The notes beneath the pieces are model-generated. The model saw only the letters and a program-made list of their open reading frames with translations, searched no databases and was not told the origin of the DNA. Below, in pieces: positions 15,391-23,780 of a stretch of 37,732 nucleotides of DNA. This DNA is from Chthoniobacter sp. (lineage in GTDB: Bacteria > Verrucomicrobiota > Verrucomicrobiia > Chthoniobacterales > Chthoniobacteraceae). Positions within the stretch are counted from its first letter, which is position 1, and every line of letters begins with the position of its first letter. The DNA is taken from assembly GCA_028293645.1 (NCBI GenBank), contig JAQGOK010000207.1, forward strand, positions 1 through 37,732. Direction: 5' to 3'. Made by a program: the position numbers and the translations under genes.

Positions 15391-16209
15391 TCATTCAGCG
15401 ACTTCCTTGTTCCCGGCCTGGTCCCGGTGCGATTTCAAGGCCCGGGTGATCTGCATTGCGTGACTGGCCAGATCGGGGCTGTTGATGTCGCGGGGCCGCG
15501 GAAGGTCGATGCGGAATTGCTCCCGAATTCGGCCCGGGTGCGGCGAGAAAAGCACCACGCGATCTCCGAGGCAGACGGCTTCGCGGACGTTGTGCGTGAC
15601 AAAGACAATCGTCTTGCGGCGCGCCTGCCAGATCGATTGCAGATCGCCGTAAAGCTGCTCGCGCGTCATCGCATCGAGAGCGCCAAAGGGTTCATCCATC
15701 AAGAGCACCCGCGGGTTCGGGGCCAGCGAGCGAGCCAGCGCGACGCGTTGCCGCATGCCGCCGGAAAGCTCGTGAATGTTCGAGCGGGCGTAACGTTCGA
15801 GTCCGACCAGCTTGATGTAAAACGTCGCGACTTCGATCCGCTCCGCCGGCTTCAGACCCGGCTTCAGCTTGAGCCCGAACAACACGTTGCCGAGCACATC
15901 CAGCCACGGAAAAAGCGCCGCTTCTTGAAACATCACCATCCGATCGCGGCCGGGCACGGTAACCAGTTTTCCATCGGCGCGAATCGAACCGCCGTCCGGA
16001 AACTCGAGACCCGCGATCATATTGAGCAGCGTCGATTTGCCACAACCGCTCGGGCCGACCAGACAGACAAACTCGCCCTCGTCCACCTGCAGGCTCACGT
16101 CGTCGAGGGCATGCGTCTCGACCACGCCGTCGCGAAACCACTTCGACACGCCTTGAATGGCGAGCTTGTGGGGAGCGACGACTTGTAATTCGTCCGCGAC
16201 TCCAGCCAT
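15391..16209 (-). CDS. ABC transporter ATP-binding protein, SsuB/TauB/NrtD type
   Basis: 272 residues from the ATG at 16209; a GTG one codon earlier also overlaps the binding-protein stop. Walker A GPSGCGKST is near residue 55, the signature LSGGMRQRVALARSL near 147, Walker B VLLMDEPFGALDA near 168 and the H-loop FVTHNVREAV near 205. The FGALDAMTREQL segment is diagnostic of the nitrate/sulfonate/taurine ATPase group. Cytoplasmic energy source for the permease at 13946. It is directly coupled to the binding protein upstream (TGATG junction) and to the cupin gene downstream (possible ATGA), which makes this a single transcript in the order binding protein, ATPase, cupin, stub, permease. Confidence 0.95.
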   Translation of the reverse strand: MAGVADELQVVAPHKLAIQGVSKWFRDGVVETHALDDVSLQVDEGEFVCLVGPSGCGKSTLLNMIAGLEFPDGGSIRADGKLVTVPGRDRMVMFQEAALFPWLDVLGNVLFGLKLKPGLKPAERIEVATFYIKLVGLERYARSNIHELSGGMRQRVALARSLAPNPRVLLMDEPFGALDAMTREQLYGDLQSIWQARRKTIVFVTHNVREAVCLGDRVVLFSPHPGRIREQFRIDLPRPRDINSPDLASHAMQITRALKSHRDQAGNKEVAE

Positions 16210-17165
16210 CACGGAATCGCCACGAGATTACCCAGATCGGGCGTGCCTTTGGCAAAGCCAACGCTCTGCGCCTCTTTCACGAGCGTCTCAAACGGCGCCC
16301 GCGAAACTTCACTGGTGAACTTGAGCCGAGTCCATGCACGATCCGAGACCTCGGCGGGAAAATCCGCTTTCGTGAGGACCTTCAGCTCCGCGCGAACCAT
16401 CTCTTTCGCCTCCGCAGGATGCTCGTTGATCCAGGTGGTGAGTTCCGCGTGCGCGGCAGCGAATTTCTTGAGCAAGGCGGGCTGCTCTTTCTGGAACTTC
16501 ACGCTCGCGGCGAGCACCGTCGTCAGCGCGTCCTTTTCTTCGAGAAACAACCTGGCCCCTGCTTCGAGCTCCAGGCGCGTCACCCAGGGCTCGACGGTCC
16601 AGACAGCATCCACCTGTTTGCTGCGAAAGAGCAGGAGTTGATCGGGGTTCGCGGTTGGGAGGACGGACACTTCGCCGCCGAGTTGCGTGATGCGGAAGCC
16701 GTTCTTCTTCAGCCAGGCGCGGCAGGCCACGTCCTGCGTGTTGCCGAGCTGCGGCGTGGCGATCTTCTTGCCGCGAAAATCTGCTGGTTTGCTCAAGCCG
16801 GTGTCGCCCTGCACCACCAATGCCGAACCGCCATTCGCCGCCCCGGCGATCACGCGGATCTCGGCACCGCGCGATCGCGAGTAGGCATTAATCACCGGAT
16901 TCGGGCCGACATACGTGAGATCGATCGAGCGCGCGAAGATCGCCTCCACCGCTGAAGGCCCGGCGTTGTAAACGTAGTACTCCACTTTCACTCCCGGCCC
17001 GAGTCGTTCTTCGAACCAGCCTTTGCCCTGCCGGCTGAGGTTGCTCGCCACCAGCGCCTGAGCGTGCGTGATATTTGGAAAATGGCCGAGCCGGATGGTC
17101 TGGCCGCAAACCGTCTTCGGGAGCAGCGCAGCCACGAGCAATGCGGCGAACAGGAAGGATTTCAT
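16209..17165 (-). CDS. ABC transporter substrate-binding protein, SsuA/TauA-like
   Basis: 318 residues from the ATG at 17165, chosen because a signal peptide (MKSFLFAALLVAALL, ending near VCG) starts there; upstream codons are Arg-rich. The mature protein opens TIRLGHFPNITHAQALVA and continues with NAGPSAVEAIFARSIDLTYVGPNP, features of the NMT1/SsuA-like periplasmic binding fold. It would capture substrate in the periplasm for the permease and ATPase that follow. Transcribed divergently from the isomerase-like gene at 17311, from a 145-bp intergenic region with two hairpins. Substrate not defined. The first bases upstream of the ATG (CCACCTC) are pyrimidine-rich, without SD. Confidence 0.9.
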   Translation of the reverse strand: MKSFLFAALLVAALLPKTVCGQTIRLGHFPNITHAQALVASNLSRQGKGWFEERLGPGVKVEYYVYNAGPSAVEAIFARSIDLTYVGPNPVINAYSRSRGAEIRVIAGAANGGSALVVQGDTGLSKPADFRGKKIATPQLGNTQDVACRAWLKKNGFRITQLGGEVSVLPTANPDQLLLFRSKQVDAVWTVEPWVTRLELEAGARLFLEEKDALTTVLAASVKFQKEQPALLKKFAAAHAELTTWINEHPAEAKEMVRAELKVLTKADFPAEVSDRAWTRLKFTSEVSRAPFETLVKEAQSVGFAKGTPDLGNLVAIP

Positions 17166-17230
17166 GAGGTGGAGCGCCAGTTGCCTGGTGCGCTCTGATT
17201 TAACGACCCGCGCAAAAATGGCGACTCTTC

Positions 17231-17265
17231 TTTCGCCTCTGCGAAAGGTCCGCGGAACAACCGCG
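17231..17265. promoter_or_regulatory. Two inverted repeats in a divergent intergenic region
   Basis: TTTCGC-CTCT-GCGAAA (17231-17246) and CGCGG-AACAA-CCGCG (17251-17265) lie back to back between the divergent importer operon and the isomerase-like gene. GCGAAA recurs at 17263-17268. They are candidate operators or transcript leaders; no promoter boxes stand out. Confidence 0.35.
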
Positions 17266-17310
17266 AAATGGCATCGCCGTTCACCGTTGCGGCGGTTTAC
17301 AAAAGCACGC

Positions 17311-18222
17311 ATGAGCGAGCTCCCCCCTGCCCTTTCCCGCCGCGCGTTCATCTCCACCGCGGTCGCGGCCGGCGCTGCGCTGAGCCTCGATGCGATCGGC
17401 CAAACCGCGTCGGCACCACGCTTCCGCATCGCTGGGTTTACCAAGCCCTTCCAGTCGATCGGCTACGAGCACACCGCCGAAGTCGTCGCCGAGATCGGCT
17501 GGAGCGGTATCGAATGTCCGGTGCGCCTCAAGGGGCAGGTCGAACCGGAACGCGTGGCCGACGAGCTGCCCAAGCTGCACGCCGCGCTGAAGTCTCGCGG
17601 ACTCGATCTGGACATCGTCACCACCGACATCGTTGGAGTCTCGACGCCCTTCGCCGAGCAGGTGCTGCGCACCGCGAAACAGCTTGGGTGCAGCCGTTAT
17701 CGACTCGGCTTTTTCCGCTACAAGCTCGATCAGCCCATCGCGGCGCAGCTCGCAAATCTCAAGGCGGGACTGCGCGATCTGGCAGCGTTGAACAAGGAAC
17801 TCGGCATGCGCGGCGGCATTCAAAATCACAGCGGCGCCACGCATCTTGGCTGCGCCGTTTGGGACATCCATGAGCTGGTCCGCGACCTCGATCCAACGGC
17901 GCTCGGCATCTGTTTCGACATCGGCCACGGCACCTTGGAAGGCGGCACTTCGTGGCCCATTGAAGCGCGCCTCATGGAGCCGTTCTTTGCGGCCGTCTTC
18001 GTGAAAGACTTCCTCTGGCAACGCGGCGCAAAAGGCTTCGCTCCTGTCTGGGGCCCACTCGGTGACGGCATGGTGCGGCGCGAGTTCTTTGATTGGCTGA
18101 AGAAATCCAGTTTCGAGGGCCCGATCTCCCAGCACGTCGAATACATCAGTGGCGCCGGTCCCGAACAGATCGCGATCATGAAGAAGGACTGCGCCACGCT
18201 GAAGAGCTGGCTCGGTGCGTAG
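17311..18222 (+). CDS. Tat-exported sugar phosphate isomerase/epimerase-like TIM-barrel protein
   Basis: 303 residues from the ATG at 17311. The N-terminus contains SRRAFISTAVAAGAALSL, a twin-arginine signal, so it is probably folded before export. The rest is an AP-endonuclease-2-type TIM barrel (xylose isomerase-like), with GIECPV near 70, GIQNHSG near 170 and CFDIGHGTLEGG near 205; the His and Asp residues in these motifs are the likely metal ligands. Tat-exported barrels of this family are abundant in Verrucomicrobiota and Planctomycetota, usually in sugar metabolism. The 3' end overlaps the cyclase-like gene by 8 bases. Substrate unknown. Confidence 0.87.
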   Translation: MSELPPALSRRAFISTAVAAGAALSLDAIGQTASAPRFRIAGFTKPFQSIGYEHTAEVVAEIGWSGIECPVRLKGQVEPERVADELPKLHAALKSRGLDLDIVTTDIVGVSTPFAEQVLRTAKQLGCSRYRLGFFRYKLDQPIAAQLANLKAGLRDLAALNKELGMRGGIQNHSGATHLGCAVWDIHELVRDLDPTALGICFDIGHGTLEGGTSWPIEARLMEPFFAAVFVKDFLWQRGAKGFAPVWGPLGDGMVRREFFDWLKKSSFEGPISQHVEYISGAGPEQIAIMKKDCATLKSWLGA

Positions 18223-18940
18223 AAATTTCCGGCCTGTTTCGGAATCAGCTGCCGTGATCGATTCGCATTCCTCCGCCCGCTGCGAGCGTCTGCTCGATGC
18301 GATGCTTTTGGAGCCGCATCGCCGGGTGGAACTCACCGACGAGCTGCACGCCGTGGCGCTCCAAACCAGGGCGGTGTTGGTGCTCGATATGTGCGGCTTC
18401 ACGCGCGTCACACGGCAGTTGGGCATTGTCGCTTTCCTGCTGATGATCCGACGCATGCGGCGCATCTGCGAACCGTGCTTCGCGGCCCATGGCGGCACGT
18501 TGCTCCGGGCCGAAGCAGACAATCTCTTCTACTTCTTCGACAGCCCCGCGGCCGCGGTCGCAGGCAGCCAGGCAGCGCTCGCGGAGGTCGCCAGAGCGAA
18601 CACCGACGCTTCCGCGGAGGAACATCTCTGCTGCGCGATCGGCATCGGCTACGGACAGGTTCTTTGCTTAAGCGAAGAAAACGTCCACGGCGAGGAGGTC
18701 AATGTCGCGTTCAAGCTCGGCGAAGACGTGGCCCAGGCCGGCCAGATTCTCCTGACGGAAAGCGCCCGCGCAGCACTCGATCCGGCGGCCGTCTCAACCC
18801 GGCGTGGCTCGGCGGTCGTCTCCGGTCTTGAGCTGACCTTCCACGAAGTGATTCACGACTTCCATCCTTCGGCGAAACAGGACCGCTCCGGCTTGCAACC
18901 CGAGCTGATCAACTACTCTGCCGAGGCGGACACGGACTGA
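18215..18940 (+). CDS. Class III adenylate/guanylate cyclase-like protein
   Basis: 241 residues from a GTG overlapping the upstream gene; a GTG at 18254 is an alternative start. The cyclase homology domain covers about 50-220: LDMCGFTRVT with metal Asp58; GGTLLRAEADNLFYFF with the second Asp at 102 but Ala and Asn where Gly usually flanks it; then VHGEEVNVAFKLGEDVAQAGQILL, with the conserved Asn kept and the transition-state Arg replaced by Lys. Two metal ligands are therefore present but the active site is unusual. It could make a cyclic nucleotide or act as a nucleotide-sensing domain. No membrane or regulatory domain is fused. Cytoplasmic. Confidence 0.75.
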   Translation: MRRNFRPVSESAAVIDSHSSARCERLLDAMLLEPHRRVELTDELHAVALQTRAVLVLDMCGFTRVTRQLGIVAFLLMIRRMRRICEPCFAAHGGTLLRAEADNLFYFFDSPAAAVAGSQAALAEVARANTDASAEEHLCCAIGIGYGQVLCLSEENVHGEEVNVAFKLGEDVAQAGQILLTESARAALDPAAVSTRRGSAVVSGLELTFHEVIHDFHPSAKQDRSGLQPELINYSAEADTD

Positions 18941-18956
18941 CTTAGCGACCGGGCGG

Positions 18957-19079
18957 CTACGACTTCGTTACCATCGCGTCCCCCCGGCGCTGCATCTCGT
19001 CGGACGCGACTTCTTCAACCATTTGCGACAGGAGCCATTCGTGGCCGATCGGATCGCGAACGCGGCCATCGCGGTGGCC
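18957..19079 (-). pseudogene. C-terminal remnant of a VOC-family (glyoxalase/PhnB-like) protein
   Basis: The last 40 codons before a stop at 18957 read GHRDGRVRDPIGHEWLL and then VEEVASDEMQRRGDAM. This is the standard C-terminus of PhnB-like VOC proteins (DPFGHxW, EEVxxEEMxRR). Further upstream the frame loses resemblance to the family and no N-terminal half is found before the divergent gene at 19226. I call it a decayed or deleted gene occupying the 285-bp gap. Confidence 0.55.
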
Positions 19080-19225
19080 GGAGCCCGGGGCGAGAGATGG
19101 GTAGGCGAGCGACAGGCGGCAAGCGTTACGGGCGATGTGGGCAATGGAAGGAAACGCACCAGCAGCCCGCGATCGGCACCGATCTGCTTGCGCGGATCGA
19201 GCCGCATCGATAAGCGTCGGCGCCG

Positions 19226-20086
19226 ATGACGCAACCAGCCGCTGCCGCCAGGAACTCACCGCGGCAACGGCGCAGTGCGACCCGGCGATTTCTCGTCGGC
19301 CTGGCGCGGGCGCTCGGCGGAGCGGTCATCTTTTCGCTGCCGCTCTTCATGACGATGGAGATGTGGCAGCTCGGCTTCACGACGGATCCGTTGCGCATCG
19401 CTCTGCTGGTCGCGGTGATGATTCCCGTACTCGTGGGGCTGTCGCACTACTGCGGGTTTGAGCCGACGTTCGAATGGCAGGACGACGTCGTGGACGCGTT
19501 CGTCGCGTACGCCGTGGCGTTTGTGGCGGCCGCGGTGGTGCTCGCGCTTTTCGGGGAATTACGGCCGGGGATGCCGTGGGCGGAGATCGCAGGCAAACTC
19601 TCGCTCCAGGCAGTCGCAGGCAGCGTTGGCGCGTTGCTCGCGGAGGGCCAGCTCGGGATCAAGGACGAGCAGGTGGAGAGCGAATTGGAGAACTGCTCCT
19701 ACCACGGGGAGCTGTTCCTGATGCTCGTCGGCGCGCTCTTTCTCGCGCTGAACGTGGCGCCGACCGAAGAGATGATCCTGATCGCTTACAAGATGAGCGC
19801 CGCGCAAGGACTGGCGCTCGCAGCGCTGTCATTGCTCTTGATGCATGCCTTCGTTTACGCGGTCGAGTTTCGCGGCCAGGCAACGGCTCCAGAAGGCACT
19901 CCGCGCTGGAGTCTGTTCTTGCGCTATACCGCGCCGGGTTACGCGATCGCTTTGATCGCGAGCCTCTATCTGCTCTGGACGTTCGGCCGCGTGGATTCCA
20001 CTGGCCGGGAGCAAGTGGCGATGGCGACCGTGGTGCTCGCATTCCCGGCCTCGGTCGGTGCGGCCGCTGCGCGGTTGATGATTTAA
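19226..20086 (+). CDS. TIGR02587-family integral membrane protein
   Basis: 286 residues with roughly seven hydrophobic segments (for example GGAVIFSLPLFMTMEMW, VAYAVAFVAAAVVLAL, LMLVGALFLALNV, GYAIALIASLYLLW). LFMTMEMWQLG near residue 50 and NVAPTEEMILIAYKM near 180 match the TIGR02587 pattern as I recall it. The function of the family is unknown. The gene that follows after one base is a TIGR02588 protein, and these two families are known to occur together, which supports both calls. Start taken at the ATG at 19226; the N-terminal 25 residues are Arg-rich and the true start could be slightly later. Confidence 0.82.
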   Translation: MTQPAAAARNSPRQRRSATRRFLVGLARALGGAVIFSLPLFMTMEMWQLGFTTDPLRIALLVAVMIPVLVGLSHYCGFEPTFEWQDDVVDAFVAYAVAFVAAAVVLALFGELRPGMPWAEIAGKLSLQAVAGSVGALLAEGQLGIKDEQVESELENCSYHGELFLMLVGALFLALNVAPTEEMILIAYKMSAAQGLALAALSLLLMHAFVYAVEFRGQATAPEGTPRWSLFLRYTAPGYAIALIASLYLLWTFGRVDSTGREQVAMATVVLAFPASVGAAAARLMI

Positions 20087-20087
20087 C

Positions 20088-20510
20088 ATGAGCGCTTCCT
20101 CCGATTCCAAGACCCACCCGAAGAAGTCGCACATGGCCGAGATCCCTCGGATGGAATGGATCATCAGCGCGGTCGGGCTCGCGATCGTGGTGCTCGCGAT
20201 CAGCGTGCTCATCTACGAAGCGGTCGCCGGCGATAAATCACCGCCGGACGTGAAGCTTACGGTGGAGACGATCTCGCCGCTGCGGAATGGCTTTCTCGTG
20301 AAGATCCGTGCCGAAAATGAAGGCGGCGAACCAGCCGCACGCGTGCAGGTGAAGGCCGAATTGTTGGAAGAGGACAAGGTCCTCGAAGAGAGCGACACGC
20401 AGTTCGAATACCTGCCGCCGCATTCCTCGCGAGATGCTGGCGTCTTCTTCACGACCGATCCGAACCACGGCGAAGTCCGTCTTCGGGCCCACGGCTACGA
20501 AGAGCCGTAA
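20088..20510 (+). CDS. TIGR02588-family membrane-anchored protein
   Basis: 140 residues. One N-terminal membrane segment (about 24-46, WIISAVGLAIVVLAISVLI) is followed by a beta-sandwich-like extracytoplasmic domain (VKLTVETISPLRNGFLVKIRAENEGGEPAA, then VQVKAELLEEDKV), resembling a small Ig-like or CARDB-type fold. It begins two bases after the TIGR02587 gene stop, in the family-typical order. A second ATG at 20133 (MAEIPRMEW) could be the start. The pair probably forms one membrane complex; no enzymatic motif is present. Confidence 0.82.
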   Translation: MSASSDSKTHPKKSHMAEIPRMEWIISAVGLAIVVLAISVLIYEAVAGDKSPPDVKLTVETISPLRNGFLVKIRAENEGGEPAARVQVKAELLEEDKVLEESDTQFEYLPPHSSRDAGVFFTTDPNHGEVRLRAHGYEEP

Positions 20511-20582
20511 CCACGGCGGTTCGGCAGTCCGCAGGAGCACGCGCTTACGCCTTCATCACGCACCAGGCCCTCAAGCCGATCG

Positions 20583-21857
20583 CTACGACGGCAGCCTTGC
20601 GGTCATGATCGCGATGTCGTCCTTGAAGGAGCCCGGACCACGAAATTTTTGCAGCTCAGCGACTACGGTTTCGAGCTGCAGATCCTGTTGTGCGGTCTCG
20701 ACCAGAGCGCGTTCGAACTGTGCGAGGGAATACATTGCTCCTCTACCCTGCCGGATCTCGAAGGCGCCATCGCTGTATAGGTAGAGCGTCTCCTCCGGAG
20801 CGAGCCGATGGGTGAGTTGTTCGTAATCCGCAGTGGCCACACAGCCGACGGCAATCCCCTGCCCCGTCAGTCGGGTCACCGCTCCCGTCCTACGATCAAT
20901 GGCGAATGCTGGCGGGTGGCCGCCGCTCGCATAGGTGAGCTGACCCGTGGCGATCTCGAGCACGCCATACCAGAGGGTAAAGAAGCGGTTCCCATGTTTG
21001 CTCATCGGAAAAGCGGCGTTCAGAGCAGCGAGGACTTCGGCTGGTTGCGCGAAATCCACACCGGTGAGGCTCCGTGCCCGCAACGCATTCAAGACGACCA
21101 CGGCGAGCAGCGCCGAGGCGACGCCGTGACCGCAGACGTCGAGCAAGTAAATGGCATAGCGGCCCGGCGTCAGCTCCGCGTAGCCGAACCCATCGCCACC
21201 GAGCGATCCGGATGGCAGGTAAACCCAGCGAATCTCCAGCGGCGCGTCGATCGGCGGCGGCAGCGAAGCTTCGACGTATTTCGCCGCTTCGCCCAACTCG
21301 CGTGAGACGCGTTCCTGGACCCGGATGAGTTCGCGCTGCGAGCCGATGAGTTCTTCCTGCAACGCGATCGTGTCGGTCATGCGCAGCTCTTTCTCCACCA
21401 ACTCGCCGAGCTCGCGCAGGATCTCGCGCTCGTCAGGCGAGAGGTCGCGCGGCGTCTGATCGGCGATACAAAGCGTGCCGACCTTGTCTCCGCTCGGCGC
21501 GCGCAGCGGCTGGCCCGCATAGAACCGGAGGAAAGGCTCACCCGTCACCAGCGGGTTATCGGCGAACCGCACATCGAGGCGGGTGTCGGGCACAACGAGG
21601 ACGTCGTTCCCGAGAATGGCATGCGCGCAAAGGGAGATGTCGCGCGGTGTTTCGGAGACATCGAGCCCGACGCGCGATTTGAACAACTGCCGGTCCCGAT
21701 CAATCAACGAAACGAACGCGGCGGAGGTGCCGAACATCCGTGCGGCCATCCGGCTGAGGCGGTCGAAGCGCTCCTCGGCCGGGGTATCGAGCAAATGCAA
21801 GGCATGCACCGCCTGCAGGCGTTGCTCTTCCTGCTCAGGGATGGGGGCCGGAATCAC
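20583..21857 (-). CDS. GAF-domain PP2C/SpoIIE-type serine phosphatase
   Basis: 424 residues. A GAF domain spans about 20-160 (DRDRQLFKSRVGL, SLCAHAIL, FYAGQPLRAPSG), a coiled-coil linker 162-200, and a SpoIIE/RsbU-type PP2C domain about 205-424. The metal-binding Asp residues are intact: Asp222 in GGDGFG, Asp240 in LLDVCGHG, Asp363 in YSDGAFE and the Asp413/414 pair in KDDIA. RsbU-type phosphatases dephosphorylate anti-sigma antagonist proteins in partner-switching systems, with the GAF domain sensing a small molecule or redox state. No STAS or anti-sigma gene is next to it. It converges on the TIGR02588 gene. Confidence 0.92.
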   Translation of the reverse strand: MIPAPIPEQEEQRLQAVHALHLLDTPAEERFDRLSRMAARMFGTSAAFVSLIDRDRQLFKSRVGLDVSETPRDISLCAHAILGNDVLVVPDTRLDVRFADNPLVTGEPFLRFYAGQPLRAPSGDKVGTLCIADQTPRDLSPDEREILRELGELVEKELRMTDTIALQEELIGSQRELIRVQERVSRELGEAAKYVEASLPPPIDAPLEIRWVYLPSGSLGGDGFGYAELTPGRYAIYLLDVCGHGVASALLAVVVLNALRARSLTGVDFAQPAEVLAALNAAFPMSKHGNRFFTLWYGVLEIATGQLTYASGGHPPAFAIDRRTGAVTRLTGQGIAVGCVATADYEQLTHRLAPEETLYLYSDGAFEIRQGRGAMYSLAQFERALVETAQQDLQLETVVAELQKFRGPGSFKDDIAIMTARLPS

Positions 21858-21953
21858 CGGCGCACTAGAGCGGTGTCACGCCCCACTCGCAAGGCCGTCG
21901 AAACCGCGGCGGGTTGCTTGCGAGTGGCGGCTGCGCCTGCAATGCGTGCAGCA

Positions 21954-22493
21954 CTACTGCAGGCCGCAGCGCAGCTCGACGGTGTATTCGGAGCCTTCGC
22001 TCGAGAGCCGACTCGAGTAGAGGACGAACTCTTGCACCTCCCACATCCCGAATTCCGTCTCCGCGTGTTTGCGCAAAAATGGACGGAGCACTTCGGCTGA
22101 GACATCGCGGATTCGAGCCAGCGTGACGTGGGGGTGGAACGGACGAAGATCGGGTTGCAGACCCGCGCGCAGCACCGCGTCCTGCAGGTGTTTATGGAGG
22201 CCGAAAAGGTGCGGATGCCCCTTCCCGACTCCCGCCCACAGGACGCTCGGTTTGCTGCCGCCGAAAGTGCCCACTCCACGGATCGGCAGGAAGAACGGCG
22301 GGACGCGGACGGCAGCCAGCGCCTCGTGCAAAGCTCCTTCCTGCTCGGGCTCGACCTCACCTGGAAAACTCAGTGTGAGGTGTAACTTCTCCGCTTTCAC
22401 CCAGCGGACGTTCTTCAGCTGAGGATCAGCCGCCGCGAGTGCTTCGCGAGCAGACGCGGGTAATTCCAAACCAAAAAAGAGGCGCTTTGCCAT
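21954..22493 (-). CDS. thpR: RNA 2',3'-cyclic phosphodiesterase (2H family, ThpR)
   Basis: 179 residues, the usual length. The two catalytic H-x-T motifs of the 2H phosphoesterase superfamily are present: LHLTLSF (His38, Thr40) and FHPHVTLARI (His122, Thr124). The N-terminus MAKRLFFGLELP matches the family (RLFxAL). The enzyme opens 2',3'-cyclic phosphates on RNA ends, and the family was formerly called 2'-5' RNA ligase. Cytoplasmic. It stands alone on the minus strand with a 96-bp gap to the phosphatase, and is divergent from the SRPBCC gene. Confidence 0.93.
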   Translation of the reverse strand: MAKRLFFGLELPASAREALAAADPQLKNVRWVKAEKLHLTLSFPGEVEPEQEGALHEALAAVRVPPFFLPIRGVGTFGGSKPSVLWAGVGKGHPHLFGLHKHLQDAVLRAGLQPDLRPFHPHVTLARIRDVSAEVLRPFLRKHAETEFGMWEVQEFVLYSSRLSSEGSEYTVELRCGLQ

Positions 22494-22664
22494 AGACGGT
22501 GAAGCTCACCCGGATCGCCAAACGAGGAAAGCGGCGTCTCTCGCCAGACGGTCACGTTTGCGCTTCCGAGATCCAGCACGCGGTGCTCAAAGGAAGAGCA
22601 TTAGCCGCACCTCAGGTGGTCGTCCGACTGCGTAGCACGACTGCCAGGGAGAGTTTCAGTTCTC

Positions 22665-23087
22665 GTGAAAACCGTTCAGCACACCATCCACGTCGAAGGC
22701 CCGGTCGCGACGGTTTTCGCCGCCTGGAGTGACTTCGAAAGATTCCCACGATTCATGCAGGAGGTCCGAGAGGTGGAGCCACTGGACGAGAAGCATCAGC
22801 GTTGGACCGCGAACATTGAGGGTAGCCTCGTGCAGTGGGAGACCGAGGTCACGGTGACGATTCCCAACCAGCGCATCGCCTGGCGCATCTTGGGAGAAGA
22901 TTCCAGTTCCGGGGCAGTGACGATGCAGCAGACGGGAAGCGGGACCGAACTCACGCTGCGCTTTGCTTACGGCGCGACAGCGCCTTGGGCCGCCATGGCA
23001 GACGAGGAGATTCACGCGTCCACCGCGCGCGACCTCGAGTCGTTCAAGAACTACTTCGAAGGCGAATTGCAGCGGCCGGCCACGTAG
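22665..23087 (+). CDS. SRPBCC-family protein (polyketide cyclase/dehydrase-like)
   Basis: 140 residues from a GTG at 22665. The pattern is that of a START/SRPBCC fold: an N-terminal strand (TVQHTIHVEGPVATVFAAWSDFERFPRFM) that includes the conserved helix after PVATVF, followed by alternating strands (WTANIEGSLVQWETEVTVT, RIAWRILG) and a long C-terminal helix (DLESFKNYFEGEL). No catalytic motif is conserved in this group; members bind hydrophobic ligands. No signal peptide. It is followed by the DUF2231 membrane protein gene 144 bp downstream on the same strand. Confidence 0.87.
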   Translation: MKTVQHTIHVEGPVATVFAAWSDFERFPRFMQEVREVEPLDEKHQRWTANIEGSLVQWETEVTVTIPNQRIAWRILGEDSSSGAVTMQQTGSGTELTLRFAYGATAPWAAMADEEIHASTARDLESFKNYFEGELQRPAT

Positions 23088-23231
23088 TTTGCACGTGGAT
23101 TTTTCGGCGGCTGGCGCCCCGCAGGAGAGCAATCGCAGAAAGTTGCGCGCGCGTTCTACCGGTGGCGCGAATCGGCACCGTTGCGGCGTCCCGCGCTCCT
23201 GACCATCCGATCCAACCCCAACGACTCACAA

Positions 23232-23705
23232 GTGAAAGGCAAAGCCACCCTCCTCGGACATCCCATTCACCCAATGGTCATCGTACTGCCGCTCGGCCTC
23301 CTGCCAGCCTCGGTGATTAGCGACGTCATCTACTTCATCACCGGCCGCGGATTCTGGGGCGAGATGGGCTTTTGGCTGGCCGCCGGAGGAATCCTCGGCG
23401 GACTACTCGCGGCGGTCTTTGGCACCATCGATTGGCTCGCCATTCCTCCACACACGCGCGCCAAGCGGATTGGCACCATGCACGCGCTGCTCAATGTCGT
23501 GGTGATCGGCGTCTTCGTGGTGAGCTGGTCCATTCGCCGCGGTGATGTGAGCCATCCACCAGCGATCGCCACCATCCTCGGAGCTCTGGCGTTGGTGATC
23601 GCCGCGGTGAGCGCGTGGTTTGGTGGAGAACTCATTTACCGGCTGAGCATTGGGGTCGATCCGGGCGCGAATCCGGATGCCTCGAGCAGTCTCCGCAGCG
23701 AGTAA
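23232..23705 (+). CDS. DUF2231-family membrane protein
   Basis: 157 residues from a GTG at 23232, chosen because KGKATLLGHPIHPMVIVLPLG is the typical DUF2231 N-terminus; a TTG at 23181 would add unrelated residues. The HPIHPM motif is conserved in the family and may bind a metal or heme. Four membrane helices follow, with FGTIDWLAIPPHTRAKRIGTMHALLN in the middle. Inner-membrane protein of unknown function. The C-terminus is short and polar. It probably shares a transcript with the SRPBCC gene upstream. Confidence 0.87.
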   Translation: MKGKATLLGHPIHPMVIVLPLGLLPASVISDVIYFITGRGFWGEMGFWLAAGGILGGLLAAVFGTIDWLAIPPHTRAKRIGTMHALLNVVVIGVFVVSWSIRRGDVSHPPAIATILGALALVIAAVSAWFGGELIYRLSIGVDPGANPDASSSLRSE

Positions 23706-23780
23706 TTCACCGAAGGCTGATGGGATTTTCTGCAATTCCATAAGCGGACTGGCGGGCTTTGGGACGAAGACCAGTAAACT

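Noticed and set aside
17281-18522. 413-residue minus-strand ORF
   Set aside because: Antisense to the isomerase-like and cyclase-like genes; composition of a codon shadow.
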